Source: Mesostigma viride
Lineage: Eukaryota > Streptophyta > Mesostigmatophyceae > Mesostigmatales > Mesostigmataceae
Assembly: GCA_009746045.1 (NCBI GenBank)
Contig: RPFO01001351.1
Span: 1-64,000, forward strand
Direction: 5' to 3'
DNA: 64,000 bases
Shown here: positions 1 through 11,067 of the stretch, piece after piece
How positions within the stretch are numbered: the first letter of the stretch is position 1
How the letters are laid out: each line of letters opens with the position of its first letter
Position numbers and translations under genes: made by a program
Notes under the pieces: model-generated
What the model was told of the DNA's origin: nothing
Database searches by the model: none
What the model saw: the letters and a program-made list of their open reading frames with translations, nothing else

Positions 1-34
1 CCTTCCTACTTTCGCACCTTCCATTGGTTGCACC

Positions 35-2861
35 CTAAAACTGCGCCATCCACACTTGAATACGACGAAAGGAAGTGCGATCTAACCCATCCAAATCTTC
101 AATCACTTCCGAACCAGCCCTGAACAACTCGGGAGATACCGAGTGGTCCATGGCGATCAGAAAGTCGCCGAAAGACATCCAGTCGAACTGTGCAGCCTTG
201 AACCCTTTCTTCAAGAGCAGATTGACATCCGTTTCCGTCAGCGGGAGGTGTCCCAATCCTCACCTGTCTTCCCCTGCTCTAGGACCTGGTACATTTCCCA
301 CCTGCAGACAGATATGATGATGTCAAAATACTCGTGTGACAATGGGTGCTGTCTCGTGTCCTTGCAGTACTGTTTGGTCGCACAAGACAGCTTGATCCAG
401 ACGAGCAGGCTTCGAGGAACATAAGCTGTAACATCCACTGCGTCGGGTATATTCGACCCGCACTCGGTAACAAGCAACTCGAAGGTGTCGAAGAGAGATG
501 CCATTTCTTCCCCCTTCACCCTTTTGCCTCTAAGGCTCCGCCCCATGACTTCGAACAAAAAGGCACGAAGACCAGATTCACTCCAAGGGTTCATTATCTC
601 ATCAGGCCTGGCCATATCATGTATTACTTCCATCCTCTCATGCCAGACACCGTCATCGATCGCAACTTCGATCTCCTTCGACACAAAGGTGCTCAAGAAC
701 GACTTGGCGTCATCGTTCAGATGTTTTTCGTAAGTCGTCAACCATGACTTCCAAGTTTCCAAGCCCCTCAACTGGATCGGCTGCACACAGGTCCACAAAA
801 CGAAACAAAAGCATAATCGGAAAAAAAGTTTAGGGTCACTCTGCGAAGTGACCCTTCATAAAAAAATCTCAAACAGAACGAACGACTAACTGACATGCAC
901 TATGAAGCGGCGAAAAAATTATTAGCTCACCCGCAATTTCTCCTCCCCACTCCCAACCTCGGCGTTCCCCTGAGACTCTGTCTCATCTCCCCTTTCTTCC
1001 TCTGGATGCAGCAAGACAGAGGAAAGCATACTCGTTGAAAAAGTTTAGGGTCACTCTGCGAAATGACCTCCATAAATTAATCACACATGCAAAGGAAACG
1101 GCAACTCAGAAATGATGGACAAATGAACAAAGAACAAAGGCGAAAAACACAGGTTACTTATCGCTCACCTCCGTTGTTGTCCCGCTCTTCTTGGGATCCT
1201 CTGACTTCTTTTCGTCTGCCCCCCGCTTCCTCTGAAATCAAAACAACAGGGAAAAGCATACTTGTTGGTTCAGGTTAGGGTCACTCTGCGAAATGACCCA
1301 TCATGGTCAGACGAGCTTAGCAGAGATAAGGAATAACGAAACCGTTAAAAAAAACACGCACACTAATGGGGGTAAAAACTGTTTCTCACCTGAGACGGCT
1401 CCGTACCCTCCTTCTCCGAGACCCCCGCGGTCTTCCCATCCACCTCCGTCGACGTTTCTGCAGCCTGCGCCTTCCTGCGCTCCTCCTCAAGTTTGGCTTG
1501 GTATTTCAGGCGTGCCGCCACACCCGCCTCCATCATCCTCTTCCCCTCCTCCTGCACCTTCCTCTTCGCCTTTGCCTCCTCGTCCTTCTTTTTCCTTTCC
1601 TCATTCGCCTTTCTCTCCTTTTCGTCCCGCTCCCACGACGCCCTCCTCTTCCTGCGCTCCGCCTCCTCCATCTCCGCAGCTTCCATTTCTGCCTGCTTCG
1701 CCTCTCGCTCTGCCCTTTCCTTCTTCACCCATTCCCTCTGCTCCCTTTCCAGGAGCTCCTGGGCGGCCTTCCGTTCCTTGTCCTTTTTCTCCAGATTCAC
1801 CAGATCTTCGGCGTGCTGCGTTGCCTGATCCAGATAAGAAGTCAGAAGTGCCATGCGGTCATTCCTTCTCTTTCTTTCCTCCTCCGGAAGATCCTCCAGT
1901 GGCCTTGGGTCTGCCTTGTCCCTGTCCTCCATGCTGATCAGGAGGTCAATGTTCTTCTGCAGATCACGCAGGAACCGCTCATGGTCATCCTCCTTCTCCT
2001 CCCATTCCGCTCTTGCTTTCTTTCTTGCCTGTGGGGAGCGGCTCCTCGGAGGTGAGTTTGACGACCGGCGCTTGGGTGGCGACCGGCGCTTGGGCGGAGA
2101 CTTCCGACCGTGAGACTTTGCAGGCGACTTGGGCGGTGATCGGGACTTGGAGGTCGCCCCCTTCTTTGGAGGGGAGCTTTGGGGAGACGCGGGCTGCGAG
2201 CTGGGCTGTGAGGTCGAGGCCTCGGGTAGGGACCTTGAAGGAGACCTGGGCGACGTGCTGACCTTCGAGGTCGAAGCCTCGTGGTGGGACCTTAGAGGTG
2301 ACTTGGGCGGCGGGCTGCCCTGCTCAGACGCCTCGTGGTGGGCCCTTGGAGAAGACTTGGGCGGCGAGCTGGGCTTCGAGGTAACCACCTCGACGGGGCG
2401 GACCTCGGCGAGTTTGAGGTCGACTTCCCGAGGACGGGGGACTCCTTGTTGATGGCGGGCCGCTGGGGAGACTGTGGAGACACAACGGAGCTGGACCCAG
2501 CCCCGGCAGCCTGTGCCTCAGGTGCGGGCCGCTGAGGAGACTGTGGAGACACAACGGAGCTGGACCCAGCCCCGGCAGCCTGTGCCTCAGGTGCGGGCCG
2601 CTTGGGAGATTTGGAGGCCGACGCCTCCACGGAGCTTGGCCCAGCCCCGGCAGCAAGCATTGTTGACAGAGGAGGAAACTCCTCTACGCCCTTGGGCGGA
2701 GAGGCGGGTGGCGTACTATACTTAGGAGACTCGCTCGTCGACTTGACCTTGTCGACATAGGTGGCCCTCTCCACCTCTTTTCCCTTCTGAAGCAAGGAGG
2801 CCCTCTCCTGCTCCTCCTTTTCCTTCTGAAGCTGAACTTCCCTCTCCTTCTCTTGTTCCTT
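35..2861 (-). CDS. Ser/Pro-rich coiled-coil protein, multi-exon, 5' end not found
   Basis: I do not recognise the family. Minus-strand exons are 2861-1390, 1231-1169, 999-931 and 780-35. Every junction is GT-AG and phase 0 (exon ends TCTCAG|gtgaga, ACGGAG|gtgagc, TTGCGG|gtgagc), and the stop is TAG at 37-35. The first exon begins after an acceptor (tttgccgcag), so upstream exons are missing. In order, the product has a Lys/Glu/Gln-rich start, about 250 residues rich in SP and SPPK motifs with two near-identical 24-residue repeats (2460-2600), a ~180-residue charged coiled coil, two mini-exons of 21 and 23 residues (the second acidic), and a ~248-residue probably helical C-terminal domain. Two single-base frame breaks, near 2395 (CCCC run) and near 250 (GGG run), interrupt otherwise sensible reading. 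They may be consensus errors. A nuclear, RNA- or chromatin-linked role is only a guess from the SR/SP composition. Confidence 0.6.
829..858. repeat. Introner-like hairpin in coiled-coil gene intron
   Basis: GGGTCACT-CTGCGA-AGTGACCC is a perfect 8-bp stem with a 6-nt loop. It lies inside the 150-bp intron between exons 931 and 780. Confidence 0.7.
1040..1075. repeat. Introner-like hairpin in coiled-coil gene intron
   Basis: The sequence agggtcactctgcgaaatgacct is a slightly degraded copy of the hairpin at 830-855. It lies in the 169-bp intron between exons 1169 and 999. Confidence 0.65.
1270..1305. repeat. Introner-like hairpin in coiled-coil gene intron
   Basis: The sequence gggtcactctgcgaaatgaccc lies in the 158-bp intron between exons 1390 and 1231. 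The short flank 'tt(c)aggtt' upstream resembles the other copies. Confidence 0.65.
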
Positions 2862-2929
2862 CTGCGGCAAATAAGGAAAAACAAATAGACCAACATTTGT
2901 CGGATGAAGAAAGTGTAAATTCGCATCAG

Positions 2930-3495
2930 CGTGAGGGGTGGCGCTGCAGCGCTACCCTAAGAAGAAACAAGGATGAAATCCCATTCAGGTTTGGGAAAAA
3001 AAAATCGAAGATGTAACTTTTATAAACGTATCTGGAAAGGGTGACTCGGCAGCGCGACCTTACAACACAAATGTGATTGAATAACGTATCTTGGAAAGGT
3101 CACTCGGACGCGCTACCCTACAAACAAAATGTTATTGAATAACGTATCTGGAAAGGGTGACTCTGCAGCACTACCCTACAAACAAAATGTTATTGAATAA
3201 CGTATCTGGAAAGGGTGACTCTGCAACGCGACCCTACAACCAAAATGTGATTGAATAACGTATCTTGGAAAGGTGACTCTGCAGCGCTACCCTACAAACA
3301 AAATGTTATTGAATAACGTATCTTGGAAAGGTGACTCTGCAGCGCGACCCTACAAACAAAATGTTATTGAATAACGTATCTTGGAAAGGTGACTCTGCAG
3401 CGCGACCCTACCAACAAAATGTTATTGAATAACGCATCTTGGAAAGGTGACTCTGCAGCGCGACCCTACAAACACTGAATGGAAGTTTGCATTGT
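2930..3495. repeat. 58-bp tandem array of the introner-type hairpin
   Basis: A repeat of exactly 58 bp recurs with 'gaataacg' at 3079, 3137, 3195, 3253, 3311, 3369 and 3427. Each unit carries a core like GGTGACTCTGCAGCGCGACCC plus the spacer tacaaacaaaatgttatt. A separate near-palindrome (GGGTGGCGC-TGCA-GCGCTACCC) precedes the array at about 2938-2960. The array lies upstream of the 2861 acceptor, so it probably sits in an intron of the coiled-coil gene. Confidence 0.8.
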
Positions 3496-3499
3496 GAGG

Positions 3500-3585
3500 G
3501 GGTCACTCTGCAGCGCGACCTTACAAACAAAGACTGCGACATTGCGCAAGGGTAGGGGTCACTCTGCAGAGCGACCCTACCCAAA
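3500..3585. repeat. Two further introner-type hairpins
   Basis: Cores gggtcactctgcagcgcgacc (about 3500) and ggggtcactctgcagagcgaccc (about 3553) lie between the 58-bp array and the 30-bp minisatellite. Confidence 0.6.
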
Positions 3586-3616
3586 AACAATACTAACCAC
3601 TCCCCAAAAAAATCAC

Positions 3617-5499
3617 GCATGGATGGTGGTGGTGGGTGGCTGGCAGCATGGATGGTGGTGGTGGGTGGCTGGCACGCATGGATGGTGGTGGTGGGTGGCT
3701 GGCACGCATGGATGGTGGTGGTGGGGTGCTGGCATGCATGGATGGTGGTGGTGGGTGCTGGCACGCATGGATGGTGGTGGTGGGTGGCTGGCACGCATGG
3801 ATGGTGGTGGTGGGGTGCTGGCATGCATGGATGATGGTGGTGGGGTGCTGGCATGCATGGATGGTGGTGGTGGGTGGCTGGCACGCATGGATGGTGGTGG
3901 TGGGGTGCTGGCATGCATGGATGGTGGTGGTGGGTGGCTGGCACGCATGGATGGTGGTGGTGGGTGGCTGGCATGCATGGATGGTGGTGGTGGGGTGCTG
4001 GCACGCATGGATGGTGGTGGTGGGGTGCTGGCATGCATGGATGATGGTGGTGGGGTGCTGGCATGCATGGATGGTGGTGGTGGGTGGCTGGCATGCATGG
4101 ATGATGGTGGTGGGGTGCTGGCATGCATGGATGGTGGTGGTGGGTGGCTGGCATGCATGGATGATGGTGGTGGGTGGCTGGCATGCATGGATGGTGGTGG
4201 TGGGTGCTGGCACGCATGGATGGTGGTGGTGGGTGCTGGCATGCATGGATGATGGTGGTGGGTGCTGGCATGCATGGATGGTGGTGGTGGGTGGCTGGCA
4301 CGCATGGATGGTGGTGGTGGGTGCTGGCATGCATGGATGGTGGTGGTGGGTGGCTGGCATGCATGGATGGTGGTGGTGGGTGGCTGGCACGCATGGATGG
4401 TGGTGGTGGGGCTGGCACGCATGGATGGTGGTGGTGGGGTGCTGGCATGCATGGATGGTGGTGGTGGGTGCTGGCACGCATGGATGGTGGTGGTGGGTGC
4501 TGGCACGCATGGATGGTGGTGGTGGGGTGCTGGCATGCATGGATGGTGGTGGTGGGTGCTGGCATGCATGGATGGTGGTGGTGGGTGGCTGGCACGCATG
4601 GATGGTGGTGGTGGGTGGCTGGCATGCATGGATGGTGGTGGTGGGTGGCTGGCACGCATGGATGGTGGTGGTGGGTGGCTGGCACGCATGGATGGTGGTG
4701 GTGGGTGGCTGGCACGCATGGATGATGGTGGTGGGTGCTGGCATGCATGGATGGTGGTGGTGGGTGCTGGCATGCATGGATGGTGGTGGTGGGTGCTGGC
4801 ACGCATGGATGGTGGTGGTGGGGTGCTGGCATGCATGGATGGTGGTGGTGGGTGCTGGCATGCATGGATGGTGGTGGTGGGTGGCTGGCACGCATGGATG
4901 GTGGTGGTGGGTGCTGGCACGCATGGATGGTGGTGGTGGGTGCTGGCACGCATGGATGGTGGTGGTGGGTGCTGGCATGCATGGATGGTGGTGGTGGGTG
5001 GCATGCATGGATGGTGGTGGTGGGTGGCTGGCACGCATGGATGGTGGTGGTGGGTGCTGGCATGCATGGATGGTGGTGGTGGGTGCTGGCATGCATGGAT
5101 GGTGGTGGTGGGTGGCTGGCACGCATGGATGGTGGTGGTGGGGTGCTGGCACGCATGGATGGTGGTGGTGGGTGCTGGCATGCATGGATGATGGTGGTGG
5201 GTGCTGGCATGCATGGATGGTGGTGGTGGGGTGCTGGCACGCATGGATGGTGGTGGTGGGGTGCTGGCATGCATGGATGGTGGTGGTGGGTGGCTGGCAC
5301 GCATGGATGGTGGTGGTGGGTGGCTGGCACGCATGGATGGTGGTGGTGGGGTGCTGGCATGCATGGATGATGGTGGTGGGGTGCTGGCATGCATGGATGG
5401 TGGTGGTGGGTGGCTGGCACGCATGGATGGTGGTGGTGGGTGGCTGGCACGCATGGATGATGGTGGTGGGGTGCTGGCATGCATGGATGGTGGTGGTGG
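3617..5499. repeat. 30-bp G-rich minisatellite, about 64 copies
   Basis: The unit is gcatggatggtggtggtggg followed by tggctggcac or a close variant. Lengths are 30 bp (gggtggctggca / ggggtgctggca) and 29 bp (gggtgctggca), with a few gatgatgg variants and one shorter unit near 5000. There is strong strand asymmetry (G/T-rich plus strand). No unit contains a stop in several frames, so very long spurious ORFs arise on both strands. Confidence 0.95.
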
Positions 5500-5998
5500 A
5501 CATATCGCTGGCTGAGGACCAACACGAAAAAAGAAGCCATATCGCTGGCTGAGGACCAACACGAAAAAAGAAAACATATCGCTGGCTGACGACCAACACG
5601 AAAAAAGAAAACATATCGCTGGCTGACGACCAACACGAAAAAAGAAAACATTTAGCTGGCTTAGGACCAACACGAAAAAAGAAAACATTTAGCTGGCAGA
5701 GGACCAATACGAAAAAATACTCTGGTCGCTCGCTGAGGACCAACCCTTAAAAAGAAGCCGTGTCGCTGGCTGAGGACCAACACGAAAAAAGAAAACATAT
5801 TGCTGGCTGAGGACCAACCCTAAAAAAGAAGGCATATCGCTGGCTGAGGACCAACACGAAAAAAGAAGCCATGTCGCTGGCTGAGGACCAACCCTTAAAA
5901 AGAAGGCATATCGCTGGCCGAGAACCAACCAGAAAAAAGAAGTCATGTCGCTGGCTGAGGACCAACACGAAAAAACAAGCCATATCGCTGGCTGAGGA
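5500..5998. repeat. 37-bp tandem repeat, about 13-14 copies
   Basis: The unit is catatcgctggctgaggacc plus aacacgaaaaaagaagc. Its period is 37 bp (unit starts 5501, 5538, and so on), with point variants such as cccttaaaaag. It directly abuts the end of the 30-bp minisatellite. Confidence 0.9.
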
Positions 5999-5999
5999 C

Positions 6000-7400
6000 T
6001 ACAAAAGGGCATCATAGACGCCACCCTGCTCGCGCGAGTAAGTAGGGGTTCGTTGCACATTTACCTGCACGCATAAATCAGGAAGGGGGAAAAACGGCAT
6101 TGAACAGGACCACGATTAGAATTGGGCTAGCTATAAACTAACCGGACCATTTGAAGGCATAGCAACAAACATCACGCTCGACATCAAAAAAGACTGCGCT
6201 GTTGATGCACCTTTTTCATTATGGCGGCGAGTTGAGGCGGCATTTGTCTCACCATCTTCAGGCAGCGATGATTATTACAGAAAACAGCTATGGCGGCAGC
6301 AGTGGTGGTGCGGTTTTCGAAACCCAACAGCTGTTGTGACCGATCGTCCGTGGAGCGACCCCTGTCAACGGCCCAGCGTAACCGGCGTTCAGGACGGAAA
6401 ACGTGGCATGCTCGCCATTCGGCCAACGAGGCGAAACGCGGCGCTAGATTATTCTTATTGACAAACCGCGCATGCGGATTGGACGACTCACAATGTGACG
6501 TAATCCAAGCGTCGGTCTTCACGGTCCCGCAGGTATAAAAAGGAACAACACGCAGCCAATTTGACGCTACAATCGGGATGTTTGGATTCGGGCGTCACCA
6601 TGCTGCCGTGGATAACGACGTCCGCGGTTCGATTCTAGCGTGAGCCCGGTGCTTTTTTGCACGTCGTCTGAGAGATCATCTGTCATATTACCACCAGTCG
6701 TCACTCTGCAAAGCGACGTGCCTACTGCCACGTGGTATGGCAAAAATTTCGAATGCAGAACTTTTGGGGTATACAAATAAATATATTCATGAATCGGGTA
6801 TAGTAAATGTATGGGGATATATACTAACATGCTAGCCAATATATTTATACTTTCTGCTGTCCATATGCTTATTATTATGATTATTGTTATGAATATGATA
6901 TATGTTCTTTCTAATATTTGTTAAATATATTTTCCTATTTACTGCTAACTTACTGTACTAGTTTTTTATATAAATGACTAGTACTAGATAGATTAATGCC
7001 ATGAATACAAATTTAAAATATTGATTAAATTTTATGACAATATTACATATATTTATGGACATCACTCTTTTTTTCATACAATAAGTAGAAAATATTTAGT
7101 ATTAGAGATAGCTAGTCTGTCCAGTTCATATTTCTTCTATCTAAACAATAATGATTGTAATAGAAATAGTACTAAATACTAATTAAAACTATATAAATAC
7201 CAATAAATACTTTCCATATTTCTGCTACATAATTAAACAATAATGATTAAAACAATTATGTTCAATATTCAATTTCATTTAGTAGAATCTTAAATAATTC
7301 CATGAATTAATTCACGTATTTTCCTGTCTTGGTGTGATCATCCAGGTACCTCGATCGGCAACGACACGACACGCCTGAAAAATGAGCCGGGAAGGTGTGT
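6000..7400. other. Intergenic; AT-rich block, no gene seen
   Basis: 6000-6770 is mixed-composition sequence with no supported ORF. It has a TATA-like 'gtataaaaagg' at about 6532 and one hairpin core (gtcactctgcaaagcgac, about 6700). 6770-7330 is strongly AT-rich without stable coding potential. I see no RNA gene or element boundary here. Confidence 0.5.
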
Positions 7401-7404
7401 TTCC

Positions 7405-7612
7405 AATGATGCAAATCTTGGTCGCGCTGCAGCGCGACCTCTTCTCAGTTCCATACGAAAAGGCCTTAAAACTTGTGTGTAACTTCGCAAGGGTCGCGCT
7501 GCAGAGCTACCAAAAATTTCATGAAGTTTGACTTTCTCTATATTTGCTTCGCAATTGAGATTCTTTTGTATCTGCGAAGAAGGTGGGGTCATTTCGCGGA
7601 GTGACCCTGCTA
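7405..7612. repeat. Cluster of three introner-type hairpins upstream of transposase-like gene
   Basis: The three are a perfect 20-nt palindrome GGTCGCGCTGCAGCGCGACC at about 7416, gggtcgcgctgcagagctacc at about 7490, and gggtcatttcgcggagtgaccc at about 7587. The last is followed by a pyrimidine tract and AG, so 5' leader introns are likely, but I could not define their exons. Confidence 0.6.
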
Positions 7613-7809
7613 ATATGTAAATTTTTCCGTGAATTTCTTTTTGTTTCTGCAGCACGGGAACGGGTGTTTCTTTCGCCAACCTCCTCCTCCTTGCGTGGCG
7701 GCTTTGCTAATCGACTCAATGCCCACAACTTGAGCATCGGGACACCGACGCCCCTTGCAGCGGATCTGAAAAACAGCTCGAAACGAAATTTCGGGAATGA
7801 GAACCGCAG

Positions 7810-10800
7810 CACCTCGCCCGCCTCAGGAAGCCAGCGAAAAGGCCTGGCCAGTACGCCGAGAAGAAGTCTGTTGTGGGGACTCATCTTGCTGATGAGGCGT
7901 ACAACGTAGTTCATCACATGAGGAATGAATCTACCAAGCGGGCCTCTTTTGAGGAGATTGTTGATGGCTTCAATAAGAGGGCTGACGAGCTCAAGGCGGA
8001 GCATTTTGACATTCCGGTGGCCAAGCTTTTTGATGAGCAGCGGCTTGCACAACTGTCGAGGTCTTGGGTGGCTCGGCTGATCGCCCTTTTTGACGACCTG
8101 TCGAAATCCGACCATGACAGAGACGTCAAGATCATTTTGGTGTCAACTCTTTTTTGTGGGGACGACATCGAGAAGGAGTTTTCGGCGGCAGAGTTGGAGA
8201 GAATGACGGGTGTCCCCGCGAAGACCATTCTCAAAGTTCGGGCGATCAGAAAGCAACAGAAGATGGAGTTCCTGACGCGTGCGCTGGCGCGAAAGAAGAG
8301 GAAGTTGCCCCAATTTGTAATCGAGTCGATCGCGCAGGCTTGGACTGATGAGGAGAACTCGCGCGCTTCGCCCCAAGAGAGGGATACCATAAAGACGCAC
8401 GAACGAGTTGGCAATCGTGCGATTTTGGTTGGTGTCCAAGGGGCCTACTTCTACCTCACCTCGAAGGAGGACATATATCTCAAGTTTTTAGCGGAGCACA
8501 CGTACTGGGACAAGAAAAGTCCGCAGTATGAGAAGGATGTCGGCATCCATGTCGGATATACGACTTTCTGCAAGTACGCCCCCAAAACCGTCAAGGGGAA
8601 GTGGAAGGAGAGAAACGTGTGCGCCTGTGAGACGCATACGGTCATGCAGTCGAAGGTAGCGGCATGGACTAGGTACTGCAAGGCGAAGCACGGCAAGAAC
8701 TGCAAGTGCGGCGACGAGTGTGAGGGATGTTTAAGGGCGAGATTGCCTGACGGCACGTGCGGGATGTTCGAAAGCCTGCACACGACCGAATGGGTGAAGC
8801 ACTTCCATTGCCGTGTGGCGGAGGCGGATGGGGGAAGTGAGCTGGGGGGTGGGGCAAACTCGGCGAGAAACGAAGAGGAGGAAGGGGACAATAATGTGAC
8901 GGAAGATGAATGGCAGGGGCAAGACCTTGACGATCTTGAAATAAATGAGAGGATCGTGGAGGATGAGGAAGGGGTGCCAAGGGTAGGGGACCCATCCATG
9001 GAGGAGGGGTCTGTCTTTCGCATTCTGAAGAGGGCATGTATGGAGAACTCGTGTCCCGAGTCCCGGTGTGGCATCAAAGACTGGGTGTTGTGTGACCGGG
9101 ACAAGAATTCAACAGAACTACTAAATTGGTTCAGATACGTGAAGAAGGAGGTAGTGGTTTCCCGACCGGCAGGGGAGGTAAGCGTGTTTGGATTTTGTGA
9201 CGCAATTATTTCGCAGCGTCATTCTGCAGCGCGATGTTAATTTAAAGGCTTTTCTGATACTTTATGAATATGTTACTTGCAAATTTACTTCATCCCTTGG
9301 TTAAAACAGGACGCGACCGATCGGCGGGTCCCGGAGAAGGTCAAGCGGCCCGTACAGGAAACGATGAGGTCAACGCCCGCGCAGCTGAGGCTGGCGATTA
9401 TCGAGAGTTGGGAGGACTTTACCAACCACTGCTTTACGTCATGGTGGCAGTCGGCAACGATCAAGGACCGGGAGAGGAACATGACTGAGGGGGATGTGCT
9501 CGTGCATGGAGATTGGGCCGAGAATTACGAGAACAACAACTACGTCCAACTGCAGTCGCAGTACTTTCACAAGACGAGCTTTGTCCTCATGCCCATGATC
9601 GTGCGATATTTGCACAATGGTGCGATGGCAAAGCGAACGTTCTTTTTTCTCGGGGAAGCCAAGATGAAGCGGGGAGAGCGGGCGCTCGTCTACGCGCTGA
9701 GGACAATCATGGAAACCCTGCGCGGACTTGGTGTGGGGGTGAAGAGGATGTTCATGTGCTCTGACAACTGCTCATCCCAGTTCAAGTCCAAGTACGTGGT
9801 TAACGCCGTCTTCCGCCTCCTCATGCAGGATCCCGACTTGGAATCCTTCGAGTACCACTACTTGGGTGAGCAGCACGGGAAGGGGGAGGTGGATGGTCAG
9901 GGAGCGAAGTTCAAGTGCATTGTGAGGAACATGCAATGCATTCCTGAGAACCAGGGCATCGTTACAGGGCGCCAGATCGTCAAGTACATGCGGGACAGCT
10001 GGGAAGGAGGCAAAACCACGAGCAGGGAGTCGGCCCGCGCTCGGGCAGAGGGCGTCCACCGTCATTTCTTTCATTTTCCTGAGGTGCGAAACTCAATTTT
10101 TCTTGAACTTGATTGAGGTATCTCTGCAGAGTGACCTTTTGCCCATTTGCATTTTATTATTTGATAATGCTAAAAGAACTGGTATGAATTAGCGTCTTAT
10201 ATAGTGAAAAATGCATGCAAAGCACTTTCAAAGGGGTATCTCTGCAGAGTGACCCTTCATGTGTACTTGATCTATTGACACATACCAACTTTCCGTTTCT
10301 GACATTCTCCCTCATTGCAGGACCTCGACTCCGGCGCCCGTATGATACCGACGCGTGTCGAGGCCATCAAGCAAGCGCACTGGTGGCGCCTGGACAAGTC
10401 TGACCCGGGGCTCCTGATGATGAGGCGTTTTTCGTGCTACTGCCCAGCCTGCCTAGCTAACAGGTGGGAGGAGTGCCGGACCGAGTGGACACATATCGAG
10501 GAATTTAACGATGAGGGCCAAACGATGAAAACTTTCCGCCTGATGCCGCCAACGCAGCCCATACCTCCGGTTCGCCAGCTGACGCGGGCGGAACTGCTGA
10601 AGGATCAAAGGGATGCCATTGGCAGGCAGATGCGCATGTATGATTACATCGCAGTTCCGTCAGACAGAGAGGACGTGAACCACAATTCCGCCCACCCTTT
10701 TTGGGTGATGCAGGTGGTGAGGGAGGCCTCAGTGCTGGAGAAGGAGGAGGTTAGGTGGGTTGAGGGACAAAACGGACGGCAGAAGGAGATTTTCTTGCCC

Positions 10801-11064
10801 GGCCACGCCGTTCTGGCGGTTCGGCTGTGGAAGCGAGATATGCATGACCCCCTGCATTTTACTCTGGATTTGGCTGATTGGCCGGAGTCCCGCCCAGCCG
10901 ACCTGGTCGATTGCTATCTGTGCATCTCCGCTGCTCTTCCGCTCCAGTGCATGGTCCTTGGCAACCAAAGGCAAGCCTACGTTGATATGAGCAAGGAGCT
11001 TGACGCGTGGCTAACCGCTCTTGTACGCAACCAGCAAGCCCCGGAGGGGCTGCCACCGGCTTAA
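7810..11064 (+). CDS. Transposase-like protein (DDE/RNase H-fold-like), three exons
   Basis: Exons are 7810-9177, 9310-10083 and 10321-11064 (stop TAA), with both introns GT-AG and phase 0. About 961 residues follow a probable acceptor (accgcag) at 7809, and any 5' exon is unresolved. Exon 1 has a Cys-rich block (about residues 265-320, including CKCGDECEGC) and an acidic linker. Exon 2 holds spaced motifs HGDWAENY (~520), CSDNCSSQFK (~607) and GEQHGKGEVDGQGAKFK (~645), an arrangement like the acidic catalytic residues of DDE transposases. Exon 3 starts with a CYCPACLANRWEEC Cys cluster. DNA transposition is inferred from these motifs only, and I cannot assign a superfamily. No TIRs were found, so it may be domesticated or a relic. 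Its codon frames are intact throughout, unlike most mobile ORFs in this window. Confidence 0.6.
9178..9309 (+). other. Introner-type intron 1 of transposase-like gene
   Basis: A 132-bp GT-AG, phase 0 intron. It contains gcgtcattctgcagcgcgatgt, a degraded member of the hairpin family. Confidence 0.75.
10084..10320 (+). other. Introner-type intron 2 of transposase-like gene (two hairpins)
   Basis: A 237-bp GT-AG, phase 0 intron. It contains two copies of the core (ggtatctctgcagagtgacc near 10119 and gggtatctctgcagagtgaccc near 10234) about 115 bp apart, as if one element landed in another or the intron duplicated. Confidence 0.75.
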
Positions 11065-11067
11065 ACT

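Noticed and set aside
1293-1937. 214-codon plus-strand ORF rich in Pro/Ser
   Set aside because: Antisense shadow of the coiled-coil gene exon; the minus frame has the coherent charged coiled coil and splice sites.
3408-5651. Very long ORFs on both strands (638-747 codons) rich in His/Pro or Trp/Gly
   Set aside because: They are produced by a stop-free 29-30-bp minisatellite, with several frames open at once and no codon bias or domains.
6568-6660. tRNA-like stretch with GGTTCGATTC and a following T-run
   Set aside because: T-stem and acceptor stem do not pair, and no A-box or anticodon arm is convincing.
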